Source: Asaia lannensis NBRC 102526
GTDB lineage: Bacteria; Pseudomonadota; Alphaproteobacteria; Acetobacterales; Acetobacteraceae
Direction: 5' to 3'
DNA: 64,000 nt
NCBI RefSeq assembly: GCF_024054035.1
Contig: NZ_JAMXQU010000002.1
Location: 62,001-126,000 of the forward strand
The notes beneath the pieces were generated by a model. That model saw only the letters and a program-made list of their open reading frames with translations, made no database searches and had not been told where the DNA came from. Position numbers and translations under genes: made by a program. Positions within the stretch are counted from its first letter, which is position 1; each line of letters begins with the position of its first letter. Below, piece by piece: positions 37,066-46,633 of this stretch.

Positions 37066-37470
37066 TCAGTGGACCAGCTGAGCCAGCGCGGCGCAGACGT
37101 CGCTTTCCAGAAACGGTTTCGAGACGAAAAGGCTTTTCGGCGGCAGCGCGAAACTGCCCGGCACCTGACGGCCTGAGGTCAGAACGAACGCAATATCGGG
37201 GCGCGTGCGCGACAGGTGATAGCCCAGATCGAGTCCGGTCATGACACTTGGCATCTCGAAATCGGAAAACACGGCGCGTATCTGCGGGTTGTTCTTCATG
37301 ACCTGAAGCGCCTCATCGGCATCCTCGGCAGAGAGCACGACATAGCCTGCCTGCTCGATCATCTCGGCAACATAAAGGCGCAGCACCGCCTGGTCCTCAA
37401 CGACCAGCACGGTCGGTGCCGAAGGGACTGCCCGGATCGCTCCAGTATTGATAAATGTATCGACAGACAT
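37066..37470 (-). CDS. single-domain response regulator (CheY-like receiver)
   Basis: A stand-alone receiver domain with no output domain. It has the acidic VLVVEDQ pocket, the phosphoacceptor Asp in FSDFEMP, the Thr-Ser of VLTSG and the conserved Lys in VSKPF. The ATG at 37470 has AGGAG 11 bases upstream; a start at 37533 would add 21 residues that do not resemble the fold. No histidine kinase is adjacent, so it is an orphan regulator. Receivers of this type (DivK/CpdR-like or PAS-kinase-linked) act by protein contact; the partner is unknown. Confidence 0.85.
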   Translation of the reverse strand: MSVDTFINTGAIRAVPSAPTVLVVEDQAVLRLYVAEMIEQAGYVVLSAEDADEALQVMKNNPQIRAVFSDFEMPSVMTGLDLGYHLSRTRPDIAFVLTSGRQVPGSFALPPKSLFVSKPFLESDVCAALAQLVH

Positions 37471-37544
37471 AACCGAGATGTCTCCTGAGAGAGCCTTGAA
37501 CTCTATCAACGACGCGGCATGTTTCGGGTTCATCTATATTAATG

Positions 37545-38288
37545 TTACTCCGGGCTAACAGATTCGTTATCTGAATCCGCGTGTGCGAGACCGACAGCGG
37601 TCCCGCCCTGCCCATCGCGTGCCGTGACGTCGATTCCCGCAATCCCCCAATGGTCGCCCTCGCATACGAGAAGCGGCGCACCGCTAACGCCCCGGGTTGC
37701 TGCACAATCATGATCGATCAGCTGCCCACGCACCGCGGTCACGTGGCAAGCCATATCGCCCATTGCCAGCTCCTTGCGGTCCTGTTGATAGCCACCGAGC
37801 ATCGCGGGCATTCCGGGCATCGCCCTGATGACCGGAAGAAGCTCATTCTTTCCGATCACGGGATGATCCAGAACGATCGTTGCATGATCAGCCTGACTGG
37901 TCCTGAGCGGGTGAAACGGATCGTAGGCCGGAGCGATCACCACATGCACGGCACGCGCAGTCGCACGCCAGGCCCCCGTATCGTAACCGAGCATGAAATG
38001 GATCGAGGAGGGCTGAACGAAATTCGCGGCCTCGTCTCGCCACAGGCAATGCGCTGCGGTCATGATGACCGATGGCGCAACCAGAAAACCAGTGCAGCGC
38101 GCACCCAGTTCGGTCTGTACCCGCCCAAGAATGCGCCAGGGTTGCTGCGCCACATCGATAACATGGCGCGTCCCCTGCCCTATCCCCGGCAGAACCGGCG
38201 GAACTGCAAAAGCATTCTGCGTGCCACAGACAGCCATCAGGCCGAGCACGCCTGCAAGCACCCGATCGCGCACGAAACCAGATTTCAT
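37545..38288 (-). CDS. secreted trypsin-like serine protease
   Basis: A 247-residue exported protease of the chymotrypsin/V8 fold. The signal peptide ends near QNAFA. The catalytic triad is visible: His in MTAAHCLW, Asp in DHATIVLDHP and Ser in RGVSGAPLL. Cysteines flank the His and Ser regions. The oxyanion segment is V-S-G-A rather than the classic G-D-S-G, as in glutamyl endopeptidase-like enzymes. It overlaps cdd upstream by 4 bases, so the two are co-transcribed, though no functional link is evident. The natural target is unknown. Confidence 0.85.
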   Translation of the reverse strand: MKSGFVRDRVLAGVLGLMAVCGTQNAFAVPPVLPGIGQGTRHVIDVAQQPWRILGRVQTELGARCTGFLVAPSVIMTAAHCLWRDEAANFVQPSSIHFMLGYDTGAWRATARAVHVVIAPAYDPFHPLRTSQADHATIVLDHPVIGKNELLPVIRAMPGMPAMLGGYQQDRKELAMGDMACHVTAVRGQLIDHDCAATRGVSGAPLLVCEGDHWGIAGIDVTARDGQGGTAVGLAHADSDNESVSPE

Positions 38289-38737
38289 GCTGCGCTCTCC
38301 GCATTTTCCCCGGTCGGGCTATCCCCGGTCATGTCTCCCGTAACCGGCGTGAGATGATCGGGCCCGAATGACCACGGCAACAGCGCCTCCAATGTTGTCT
38401 CAAGCAGGATCGCACCCTCGCCATTCACAATCCTGACGGGCAGATCGGGTGCACCGAACTCACGCAATCTCTGCCGGCATCCGCCGCAGGGCGTACAGGG
38501 AGCATCGCCTGAACCGACGATCACGATCTCGTCGATATGACGACCGCCCCCCAGAACCATCGCAGCAATCGCACCCGCTTCTGCGCAACTGCCTTGCGGA
38601 TAGGCCGCGTTTTCGACATTGCAGCCGGAATAGATCACGCCGTCGCACCGAAGCGCAGCCCCGACCAGAAAGCGCGAATAGGGTGCATAGGCCTTAAGCC
38701 GCGCCGACAAAGCCGCGTCGATCAGCGTCTTGCTCAT
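38285..38737 (-). CDS. cdd: cytidine deaminase
   Basis: Cdd deaminates cytidine and deoxycytidine in pyrimidine salvage. The 150-residue product has the zinc site C-A-E (in SCAEAGAI) with PCGGCRQ, and the substrate-binding GCNVENAAYP. This is the small homotetrameric class with three cysteine ligands. Length is slightly longer than usual, with a C-terminal tail. It lies divergent from lysA. Confidence 0.93.
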   Translation of the reverse strand: MSKTLIDAALSARLKAYAPYSRFLVGAALRCDGVIYSGCNVENAAYPQGSCAEAGAIAAMVLGGGRHIDEIVIVGSGDAPCTPCGGCRQRLREFGAPDLPVRIVNGEGAILLETTLEALLPWSFGPDHLTPVTGDMTGDSPTGENAESAA

Positions 38738-38803
38738 AAATATCCCTCTCCCTTGCCCAATCCTGTCTTGGAAGCGACAGATTGCCCTTGTAGTCTGTCA
38801 CGT

Positions 38804-40129
38804 ATGACACGCCACGATCCTGATATCATGAACCTTCTTGCATCCCGCCCATCCCTTCACATGGATGGTCAGGACGGTCTGCTTTTCGAGGGCGTTCCCC
38901 TGCAGACCATTGCAAGCGCAGTCGGCACGCCCTGCTGGGTTACCGGCGCGGGCACGCTCAGGCGCCGCACGCGCAATCTGCGCAAGGCCTTTACCGAGCG
39001 TGGTATCGATATCGCCCTGCATTATGCGCTCAAGGCGAACGATCACCTCTCCACCCTGACCGTGCTGCATCAGGAAGGATGCGGGGCCGATGTCGTCAGT
39101 GGCGGCGAACTGCGCAAAGCCTGCGCGGCAGGCATCGACCCCGCCCACATCGTGTTCTCTGGCGTCGGCAAGACCGATGCCGAGCTGATGCTGGCGCTTC
39201 AGGAACAGATCGGGCAGATCAATGTCGAAAGCGCCGAGGAGCTGCGACGTCTGTCACGCCTGGCACGGGCTTCCGGCCTGACCGCACGCGTGGCGCTGCG
39301 CGTCAATCCGCATATCGACGCCGAAACCCATGACAAGATCAGTACAGGCCGGCTTGGCGACAAGTTCGGCATCGACTGGTCGGATGCACCTGCACTCTAT
39401 CGCGAGGCCAGCACGCTGCCGGGGATAGAGATCATGGGACTGGCAACCCATATCGGCAGCCAGATTCTCTCGCCTGCACCGTTCAAGGCTGCCTATGCGC
39501 GTATCGCCGATCTTGTATCCGGACTGCGCAATGAGGGCCTGACGGTATCGGTCGTCGATTGCGGCGGAGGGCTCGGCGTGCGCTATCGTGACGAACTGGC
39601 TCCACCGCCCGCAGCACTTGCGGGCGCCATCGCCGAGACACTCGGTGCGCTCGACCTCAGGCTCGCCATAGAACCCGGACGCTGGATTGCAGCACCGGCC
39701 GGGGTTCTCCTGACTTCGGTGATCGACCTCAAGGCCCAGCGCGAAGGCATATCCGATTTCGTCATCGTCGATGCGGCGATGAACGATCTGGCACGCCCAA
39801 GCCTTTACGGGGCATGGCATGGGCTGATCCCGCTTGCGCCCGATCTTGCCTATGCCGAAACAGCCCCGCAAACCGTTGTCGGACCAGTATGCGAATCGAG
39901 CGACATTCTCGCAAAGGATCGCCTTCTGCCCGCGTTACGCGCCGGCGATCAGATCGCCGTACTCGATACGGGCGCTTATGGCGCAGTCATGAGCTCGACC
40001 TATAACAGTCGCCCCCTTGCCGCACAGGTCATGATCGAGAACGGTCAGTGGCAGGTTGTGCGTAACAGGCAGCGCGTTGAGTCGCTCTGGAGCGAAGACA
40101 GCATCCCGGAGTGGCTGGATAGCGAATGA
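38804..40129 (+). CDS. lysA: diaminopimelate decarboxylase
   Basis: LysA makes lysine from meso-diaminopimelate. The 441-residue product is a fold type III PLP enzyme: PLP lysine K77 in HYALKAND, the glycine-rich DCGGGLGV segment, and the second-subunit catalytic Cys in GPVCESSDILAKDR, ending with DTGAYGAVMSSTYNSRP. I use the ATG at 38804; the frame extends upstream to 38537 but that part lies over cdd. The stop overlaps the DUF4175 gene by 4 bases. In many alphaproteobacteria argH and an lptM-like gene lie directly upstream; here they are 9 kb away. Confidence 0.95.
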   Translation: MTRHDPDIMNLLASRPSLHMDGQDGLLFEGVPLQTIASAVGTPCWVTGAGTLRRRTRNLRKAFTERGIDIALHYALKANDHLSTLTVLHQEGCGADVVSGGELRKACAAGIDPAHIVFSGVGKTDAELMLALQEQIGQINVESAEELRRLSRLARASGLTARVALRVNPHIDAETHDKISTGRLGDKFGIDWSDAPALYREASTLPGIEIMGLATHIGSQILSPAPFKAAYARIADLVSGLRNEGLTVSVVDCGGGLGVRYRDELAPPPAALAGAIAETLGALDLRLAIEPGRWIAAPAGVLLTSVIDLKAQREGISDFVIVDAAMNDLARPSLYGAWHGLIPLAPDLAYAETAPQTVVGPVCESSDILAKDRLLPALRAGDQIAVLDTGAYGAVMSSTYNSRPLAAQVMIENGQWQVVRNRQRVESLWSEDSIPEWLDSE

Positions 40130-42846
40130 GCATCGCGCCGCCCGCCCCAGCGAAAGCCTCTCTGCCCACTCTGGAGATGCGGGTCAGTCGGGCCCGTCAC
40201 AGGGCCCGACGCGTGCTGTGGCTGGAATCCGCATGGTCCGCCGTGCAAGGTCCGCTGGCGCTCGTTGGCGGATATGCACTTGCAGGGCTGGCACGTCTGC
40301 CACAATCCCTGCCCGATACGCTTCATGCTTTTCTGCTCGCCGGAGTGGCAGGGGGTGCCATCGCACTGACCGCACGCAATCTTTCACGCGTGCATCCCCC
40401 GAGGATGTCGACAATCGATCGCCTGATCGAGCGTCGGTCCGGTCTGCGCCACCAACCTCTGGCCGTGCTGGACGACCTTCCGGCCAATGGTGACGAAACG
40501 GCCCTGTGGCGCGTCCATATGGACCGATTGCGTGACAGTATCGGCACGTTGCACACAGGTCTGCCGAGGCTTTCATGGAGCAGAAAACGCAAGCTCGGCT
40601 GGTCGGGATTCGGTCTGTGCCTTCTTGCGGCTGTCATCATGGCAGGCCCCGCAGCACCGTCACGCCTCGAAGCGGCATTTTTACCCGGTGTCGACGATGC
40701 GGACGTGCCACTGCCGCAGATAGAAGCCTGGGTCGATCTGCCATCCTACGCTCCGGGTGCGCCGGTTTTTCTGAATTCCCATACTGCGCCGCCCCGTATT
40801 CCGCAGGATGCCACACTGACCCTTCATGTCAGCAATGCGCGCTCTGCACCTCATCTGCTGGGCGTGGATACCAGCGAAGTGACCGTCAGACAGCTTGACC
40901 CCGGCAGCTGGAGTTTTGTCACGCATCTCGCCCATAGCGGCACGATCGCAATACGCTCGCGCGGCCGTACAGTCGGTGAATGGACTTTCGACGTCGAGCC
41001 CGATCTGGCGCCGGAAATCGCGTGGTCGTCGCCACCCCATGTGGAGAAAGACAGTACCGAGATCGCCTTGCCATGGCGCGTCGCGCAGGCGCATGGCGTG
41101 ACCAGTCTGGATGCCCAGATCACCCTCAAAGCGCGTCCCGATCTTCCGCCTCTCGCCCTGACCATTCCACTCAAAGGCGCCCCCAAAAAGGCGGAGGGTG
41201 TTTACGATAGCGATCTCACCGACTCACTCTGGGCAGGCGAAGAGGTTCTGATACGCCTGCATGCCACTAGTCGCAGTGGGCGCAGTGCCACCAGCAAGCC
41301 AGAAACAGTCAGACTGCCCAGCCGCGTCTTCCACGATCCGACGGCGCGGGCGCTGGTCAGCCTGCGTCATCGCTTCGGCCTGCAACAGGAAACCCCTGAA
41401 CAGACCGCCGAAGACCTTGCAGCACTGGCGCAAACCCTGCCCGACACTGAAAAAGGCAGCATGCTCGCCCTGCTCTATGCAGCGGCACAGCTCAACGACC
41501 CCGATGCCGAGGGCGCACGCGATAATGCGCTCGGACTATGCTGGGCGGTTGCACTCTATCTTGAAGACCTGAGCAGCAGTGACCGGGAAACAGCCCTCGC
41601 CAATCTGGAAATCAGGGCCGCCCAGAAATCGGTCCAGAACCAGATCGCCCATATGCGCGCGCTTGGCGATGCCGGACAGAGCGAGGCTGAACAGCAGGAA
41701 CTTGCCACGCGTATCAAGACACTTCGCGAAGCTCTCGACCGTCGCATGCAGGCCCTGATGCAGCGAAGCATGCAGCTCGGCACCGTTATTCCCGATATCG
41801 GTGAGGCACCTGGAGACGGAAACGATCCGGTTTCGCGCCTCATGAGACGGCTTCAATCCGATGCCGCAGGCGGTAAAGGCGACGATGCGCTCAAGCGCCT
41901 TGAGGATCTGTCCAAAATGACGGAGCGCATGCGCACCGCAACTCCGCAGGATCTCGCGCAGATTGCCCAGCAAATGCAGGCTCGTGCGCGTGCACAGGCG
42001 CAAAAAGCAACGCTACACGACCTCGTGCGACGCGAGACGACATTGCTCGATCATGTGCAGTCGCGCCTTAATCCCGGCCAGCGGAAAAAAAGAGAAGCGC
42101 AACTCAACCAGAATACCCCGGGGCAGGATGTCAGCACCATGTCGACCGCAGAACTCCTGCGGCGTCTTGGCATGAACCCGCCACCCGACATGGATGAAAC
42201 ACCTTCGGGCGAAGCAACCGGCAACAGTGCCTCCAGCGGCACGGCCGCTCTCTCGCCCGAGGAAGCGATCGCACAGCATGAGCAGCGACGCGACGATCAC
42301 GCGGTTCAGCGTGCCCTACAGTCGGTGGCGCGCCTGCTGAACGACGATATCAAATCCCTGACCGGCAAGACGATGGACGGGCTCGTCAAGGCCGACAGGG
42401 ACATGAAAGCGGCTCGGCAGGCTCTGGCCAGTGCACAGGACGAACCGACCGAGATTGCCATACGCAAGGTGCTGAAGGACCTCGCCGAGACGGGCCAGCA
42501 GATGAGCGAAGCGCAGAAGGGCAAGGCACATGGGGGCGGCCCTCTCGCCCTGTTGCCAACCATGGGAACTGGCGGCCATGAGCAGGGTGGAGCGCATAAG
42601 CGTGGCACCAGCCAGTCCGAGGGCGATGAGTCCGACGGTCAGTCAGGCGACAAGAGCGATCGCGATCCACTCGGTCGCAAAATGGGCAAAGGTCACAGCG
42701 GCGCTGACACTGACGGGACCGTGCCCGATGCAGATAGCCGCGAAAAAGCCCGCAAAATTGAGCGTGAGCTAAGACGACGCGATGCCGACCGCACGCGCCC
42801 CCAGAGCGAGCTGGACTATCTGGACCGGCTGCTGAAATCCTACTGA
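40126..42846 (+). CDS. TIGR02302/DUF4175 family membrane protein
   Basis: A 906-residue protein of the alphaproteobacterial family that normally follows lysA. Two or three hydrophobic segments lie in the first 180 residues (about 50-90 and 158-180). A large periplasmic-type region then follows, and the last third is a long charged, coiled-coil-prone stretch with many Gln, Arg and Lys (KDLAETGQQMSEAQKGK and similar). It closes with the family end QSELDYLDRLLKSY. Molecular role is unknown. Start codon ATG overlaps the lysA stop, so it is translationally coupled. Confidence 0.85.
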   Translation: MSIAPPAPAKASLPTLEMRVSRARHRARRVLWLESAWSAVQGPLALVGGYALAGLARLPQSLPDTLHAFLLAGVAGGAIALTARNLSRVHPPRMSTIDRLIERRSGLRHQPLAVLDDLPANGDETALWRVHMDRLRDSIGTLHTGLPRLSWSRKRKLGWSGFGLCLLAAVIMAGPAAPSRLEAAFLPGVDDADVPLPQIEAWVDLPSYAPGAPVFLNSHTAPPRIPQDATLTLHVSNARSAPHLLGVDTSEVTVRQLDPGSWSFVTHLAHSGTIAIRSRGRTVGEWTFDVEPDLAPEIAWSSPPHVEKDSTEIALPWRVAQAHGVTSLDAQITLKARPDLPPLALTIPLKGAPKKAEGVYDSDLTDSLWAGEEVLIRLHATSRSGRSATSKPETVRLPSRVFHDPTARALVSLRHRFGLQQETPEQTAEDLAALAQTLPDTEKGSMLALLYAAAQLNDPDAEGARDNALGLCWAVALYLEDLSSSDRETALANLEIRAAQKSVQNQIAHMRALGDAGQSEAEQQELATRIKTLREALDRRMQALMQRSMQLGTVIPDIGEAPGDGNDPVSRLMRRLQSDAAGGKGDDALKRLEDLSKMTERMRTATPQDLAQIAQQMQARARAQAQKATLHDLVRRETTLLDHVQSRLNPGQRKKREAQLNQNTPGQDVSTMSTAELLRRLGMNPPPDMDETPSGEATGNSASSGTAALSPEEAIAQHEQRRDDHAVQRALQSVARLLNDDIKSLTGKTMDGLVKADRDMKAARQALASAQDEPTEIAIRKVLKDLAETGQQMSEAQKGKAHGGGPLALLPTMGTGGHEQGGAHKRGTSQSEGDESDGQSGDKSDRDPLGRKMGKGHSGADTDGTVPDADSREKARKIERELRRRDADRTRPQSELDYLDRLLKSY

Positions 42847-43212
42847 TATCCCGGGCGACAGGCCGACACGTCGATAAGCCGGTCCTGCAACCCGGCCCCG
42901 AACGAGACGCCATGCCTGCCCTTGATAGGCAGCAGAAACAATCCGGTGACGAATCGTCTGAGGCGGTTCTGAACAGGCTGGGTGACAACCCATTCAAGCA
43001 GGCACGAGACAGATGACGATCATTACCTTAGTGAGCGAGAACCGCCGTTAATATATCGTCACCAATTCCCTGACCGGAAGCGAAACGATGCAAATATGCA
43101 ACATGAATTGCGTTGCCACTGCAATGAAGCGTCACAAAACGATAACGCCCTTGCAATGAAATGACAGAAACCGCAGCCTCGTGAAACAAAGAGATTCCGA
43201 GGGTTAACTTTC
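42847..43212. other. 366-base gap upstream of the TonB receptor gene
   Basis: The first half contains one short coding-like frame (listed separately). The second half is AT-richer and holds several TTGCA/TGCAA-type repeats between 43086 and 43160, which could be regulatory for the receptor gene. I see no good Fur box, riboswitch or clear -35/-10 pair. Confidence 0.5.
42912..43016 (+). CDS. possible 34-aa small protein
   Basis: ATG with a weak GAG six bases upstream, then 34 codons with coding-like composition (polar, ending NRLGDNPFKQARDR) and a TGA stop. The open frame continues upstream over the DUF4175 stop without an ATG. It could be a tiny gene, a relic of a longer downstream protein, or chance. 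No family recognised. Confidence 0.22.
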   Translation: MPALDRQQKQSGDESSEAVLNRLGDNPFKQARDR

Positions 43213-46173
43213 ATGAAAAACGTTATTTTTCATAGGCGAGGACGATGGCTGCTGGGCGCGGCAATCTTTCTCTCCCCTACTGTCACCGGTCTTGCTGCGC
43301 ATGCACAGACTGCGGCTGCGACCACCCATCACCGCAAGCCGGTCAAGCACAGCAAGACAACCGGTCACCCGGCAAACGGCCCTCAGCTCAGTGCCCAGAC
43401 CGCACCTGCCGCGACGATGGTCCCGACCCGTTCGCAAAACGCCCTGCGTAACGTTGCCCCCGCGAACACCGTTTCCTTCGCACAGGGTGGCAAGTCTGAA
43501 GAACTGATCGTTGTCGGTTCGGCCCTGAGCACGGCTCATAACACGAGTGCCAATCCGGTACAGATCGTTACAGCCAAGCAGATCCAGCAGACGGGCGCGA
43601 CGAACCTTAACGACTTCCTGTCGCGTCTGCCCTCCATCGGCTCAAGCGGCACGACGAACAACAACACCAATGGTTACGGCGGCGCTGCCTGCGTCGATTT
43701 GCGCAACCTTGGCCAGAACCGCGTTCTCGTCCTGATCGACGGCAAGCGCACGACACCAAATGGCAATAACGACTGTATCGATCTCAACACCATCCCGGTA
43801 CAGATGGTCCAGTCAGTCGAAATCCTGAAGGATGGTGGCTCGGAACTCTACGGTGCCGATGCTGTCTCGGGCGTGCTCAATATCAAGCTGCGTCACGACA
43901 TCAATACGGGCAGCGTGACCATCCGCGGCGGCATCACCGGTCATGGCGATAACCGCACTGGCATGATTTCCGCCATGAAGGGCTGGAACTTCGATCATGG
44001 CAAGGGCAACCTGACGCTCGGCGGCAGCTACATGACCCAGGGTGGCATCCAGCAGCGTAACCGCTCTTGGTCCGCGACCTCGCTTGGCGCTTCAGGCACC
44101 TACCCCAACCAGTCGGGCCTGCAAGTCGGATCAATCATCACGCCGGGCGGTACGTATTTCGGCCTCGATAGCGGCAATGCCTATGTCGGCAATCTCGATA
44201 ACGGCTCGCTAAGCCCCTACAGCAAAAGCAAACGATACAATTACGCCCAGAACCAGTGGCTGATGAATGCCCTGCAGGATTCTACTCTCTCAGGTGATCT
44301 GCATTACGAGGTCAACAAGCATTTCGACCTGTACTCTAACGTGCTCTATGCCCATCGCTCGTCCAAAGCCGGACTCGCGCCTGAGCCCGCAACCGGTAGC
44401 GTTCCCCCCTCGCCACTGCCGAACTCGATCATCCTCGGCGCCGATTATCCGGGCAATCCAACGGGCGAAGATCTCCAGCTCTATCGCCGTCTGAACGAAT
44501 TCGGCCCTCGTATCAGCAACAATACGAGTGACACCGTCACGGGCATGTTCGGCGTGCGCGGCGATATCGTGCATGACTGGAAATACGATCTTTCCTACAC
44601 CTATGGCGTGAGCCAGGATACCGATGAGCTTCAGGGCGTTGGCAGCTACTCCAATCTGTTGCAGGAATGGGGCCTTGAAAATGCGGTCGATCCGAATGAC
44701 CCGAATGGCGCGCTGATCTATAACCCGAACAGCTGTGCAGGCTCACCGGGCTGCGTGCAGTCCAACGCCTTCACGCGCCTCTCTCCAGATGCGGCAAAAT
44801 ACGCCAACTACACCACCTATCAGCACACCATGTACCAGCTGCGCGACCTGAACCTGCGTATCCATAACAACCATATTGTTCACATGCCCTGGAAGGGCGG
44901 CGGCGATTTCGGCGTAGCGCTCGGCATGGAACATCGCGGTGAGCAGCTCTCCAACAACCCCGATCCGCTGGTACAGAGCGGTTATTCGCTGACCAACACG
45001 GTGCAGTCGACCTCGGGCGGCTTCAACGTGACAGAAGGCTATATCCAGGGTCATGCGCAGCTTCTGAAAGATGTTGCTTTCGCCAAGGATCTGTCGATCG
45101 ACGGTCAGGGTCGTTATTCGTCCTACAACACGTTTGGTGGCGCCAAGAACTGGAAGGTCGGTATCGACTGGGCACCAATACGCGATATCCGCTTCCGCGG
45201 TACGCTAGGTACATCCTTCCGCCAGCCGAACGTCTATGAGCTTTATGGCGGTGTCGGCCTTGGCTATCCTGCCGCATCCGATCCCTGTGCCGGTGCCACG
45301 AGTCCTACGCTTGTTGCGAACTGCATAAAGGGTGGCGTTGCGAACCCCCAGAATTTCGTCTCTGCAAACTCAGGACAGGTTCCAACGCTGTCCGGTGGCA
45401 ACAAAGCTCTTCATCCAGAGACAGGACGCACCTATACCTTCGGCACGATCCTTACCCCGCGATGGGTACCGGGTCTTTCAGCCTCGGTTGAATACTGGCA
45501 TTACACGATTGGCGGCCTGATCGGCTCGCTGCCCACGCAATACATCCTGAACCAGTGCTATGAGAACAGTGTCCAGTCCTACTGCAGCGATATCACCCGC
45601 CTGCCGAATGGCCAGATCAACACGGTTTCAGCGCTTGACCAGAACCTTGGCGACCTGATCACCAGCGGTATCGATTTCGATCTGAACTACCGCTTCCGTG
45701 TCACCCGTCATGATTCGTTCATCGTCGACAACAACTTCCAGCAGCTGGTCAAGTACAAGCAGCAGCAGCAGCCCGGCGGTGCATATCTGAACCAGACAGG
45801 TGCCCTGTTCTATCAGAACGGCTCCAGCAACCCGCGTGTGCGTGATTACGCAACGCTCACATGGCAGCACGATGCTTTCCGCGTGTCCTACATGTTCCAG
45901 TATATCGGCGGCATGAGCTGGAATGACGGTGGCGCATTCCTCAGCGAAGAAAATCCTGCAGCCAATGCACGCATCAAGACACCTGCGATGGTCCAGCAGG
46001 ATATCTCGATCGGCTACACCTGGAAGCGCTGGAACTTCGAAGGCGGCGTGCAGAACATTGCCGGCAAGAACCCACCTTTCGTGCTCAACGCAGCCTCGAA
46101 TTCGGCTGACAGCACCTATGGCGGCTTCTACATGGGTCGTTACATCTTCCTGCAGGCCGGTCTCAATTTCTGA
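43213..46173 (+). CDS. TonB-dependent outer membrane receptor
   Basis: A 986-residue TonB-dependent receptor. It has a signal peptide (HRRGRWLLGAAIFLSP..AHAQ), a linker rich in Ala, Thr and Lys to about residue 90, the TonB box/plug start EELIVVGSALS, and plug motifs VLVLIDGKRT and VEILKDGGSELYGADAVSGVLNI. The barrel ends in a terminal aromatic (AGLNF). GAGGG lies 10 bases before the ATG. The layout (long N-terminal linker, V-D-L-R-N-L in the plug) fits the large family used for complex nutrients rather than a proven siderophore. The substrate is unknown. It converges on the urate genes across a strong terminator. Confidence 0.93.
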   Translation: MKNVIFHRRGRWLLGAAIFLSPTVTGLAAHAQTAAATTHHRKPVKHSKTTGHPANGPQLSAQTAPAATMVPTRSQNALRNVAPANTVSFAQGGKSEELIVVGSALSTAHNTSANPVQIVTAKQIQQTGATNLNDFLSRLPSIGSSGTTNNNTNGYGGAACVDLRNLGQNRVLVLIDGKRTTPNGNNDCIDLNTIPVQMVQSVEILKDGGSELYGADAVSGVLNIKLRHDINTGSVTIRGGITGHGDNRTGMISAMKGWNFDHGKGNLTLGGSYMTQGGIQQRNRSWSATSLGASGTYPNQSGLQVGSIITPGGTYFGLDSGNAYVGNLDNGSLSPYSKSKRYNYAQNQWLMNALQDSTLSGDLHYEVNKHFDLYSNVLYAHRSSKAGLAPEPATGSVPPSPLPNSIILGADYPGNPTGEDLQLYRRLNEFGPRISNNTSDTVTGMFGVRGDIVHDWKYDLSYTYGVSQDTDELQGVGSYSNLLQEWGLENAVDPNDPNGALIYNPNSCAGSPGCVQSNAFTRLSPDAAKYANYTTYQHTMYQLRDLNLRIHNNHIVHMPWKGGGDFGVALGMEHRGEQLSNNPDPLVQSGYSLTNTVQSTSGGFNVTEGYIQGHAQLLKDVAFAKDLSIDGQGRYSSYNTFGGAKNWKVGIDWAPIRDIRFRGTLGTSFRQPNVYELYGGVGLGYPAASDPCAGATSPTLVANCIKGGVANPQNFVSANSGQVPTLSGGNKALHPETGRTYTFGTILTPRWVPGLSASVEYWHYTIGGLIGSLPTQYILNQCYENSVQSYCSDITRLPNGQINTVSALDQNLGDLITSGIDFDLNYRFRVTRHDSFIVDNNFQQLVKYKQQQQPGGAYLNQTGALFYQNGSSNPRVRDYATLTWQHDAFRVSYMFQYIGGMSWNDGGAFLSEENPAANARIKTPAMVQQDISIGYTWKRWNFEGGVQNIAGKNPPFVLNAASNSADSTYGGFYMGRYIFLQAGLNF

Positions 46174-46218
46174 TCGACGCTGCTGACCGGGGCACTGTTT
46201 CTGCCCCGCGTTACGGAT

Positions 46219-46256
46219 AAAAAAGGGAGGAGGGTTTTGAACCCTCCTCCCTTTTT
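46219..46256. terminator. strong bidirectional terminator
   Basis: AAAAAGGGAGGAGGGTT and AACCCTCCTCCCTTTTT form a near-perfect long hairpin with an A-tract on one side and T-tract on the other, ideally placed between the convergent receptor gene and uraH. Confidence 0.93.
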
Positions 46257-46300
46257 GATTCTGCCCGAAACAGGGCCGTGACAAATACTGGCAGCGTCTC

Positions 46301-46633
46301 TCAGCTGCCCCGATAGGTCGAATAACCGAACGGAGAGACCAGAAGCGGAACGTGATAGTGCCCGTTATCCGTCATGCCGAAATCGATCTGCACAACGTCG
46401 AGGAACGGCGGATCGGGCAGGTTCTGGCCGTGCGCGAGGAAGTAGGTGGCAACATCGAAACGCAACACATAGGCTCCAGCAGAGACATCGATATCCTGCA
46501 GACCGGCACAGCGTCCGTCGGAATCGGTCACGCCTGAATACAGAACCCGGTCGTCGTGAAGCAGGGTAACGCCCATGCCCACCGCGGGCTTACCGGCGGC
46601 GGTATCAAGCACATGTGTGGAGAGGCTGGTCAT
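46301..46633 (-). CDS. uraH: 5-hydroxyisourate hydrolase (transthyretin-like)
   Basis: UraH opens 5-hydroxyisourate, the product of urate oxidation, to OHCU. The 110-residue product has the family N-terminus LSTHVLDTAAGKPA (active-site His), a central LRFDVATYF segment and the diagnostic C-terminal Y-R-G-S. It is the last gene of a leftward run and overlaps uraD by 4 bases. Confidence 0.95.
   Translation of the reverse strand: MTSLSTHVLDTAAGKPAVGMGVTLLHDDRVLYSGVTDSDGRCAGLQDIDVSAGAYVLRFDVATYFLAHGQNLPDPPFLDVVQIDFGMTDNGHYHVPLLVSPFGYSTYRGS

Noticed and set aside
36808-37176. 122-codon plus-strand frame after the second tRNA
   Set aside because: Its second half is antisense to the response regulator, it has no ribosome site and the composition is not protein-like.
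43086-43160. TGCAA/TTGCA repeats before the TonB receptor as a CRISPR or phase-variation array
   Set aside because: Units are only five bases and irregularly spaced; no array structure.
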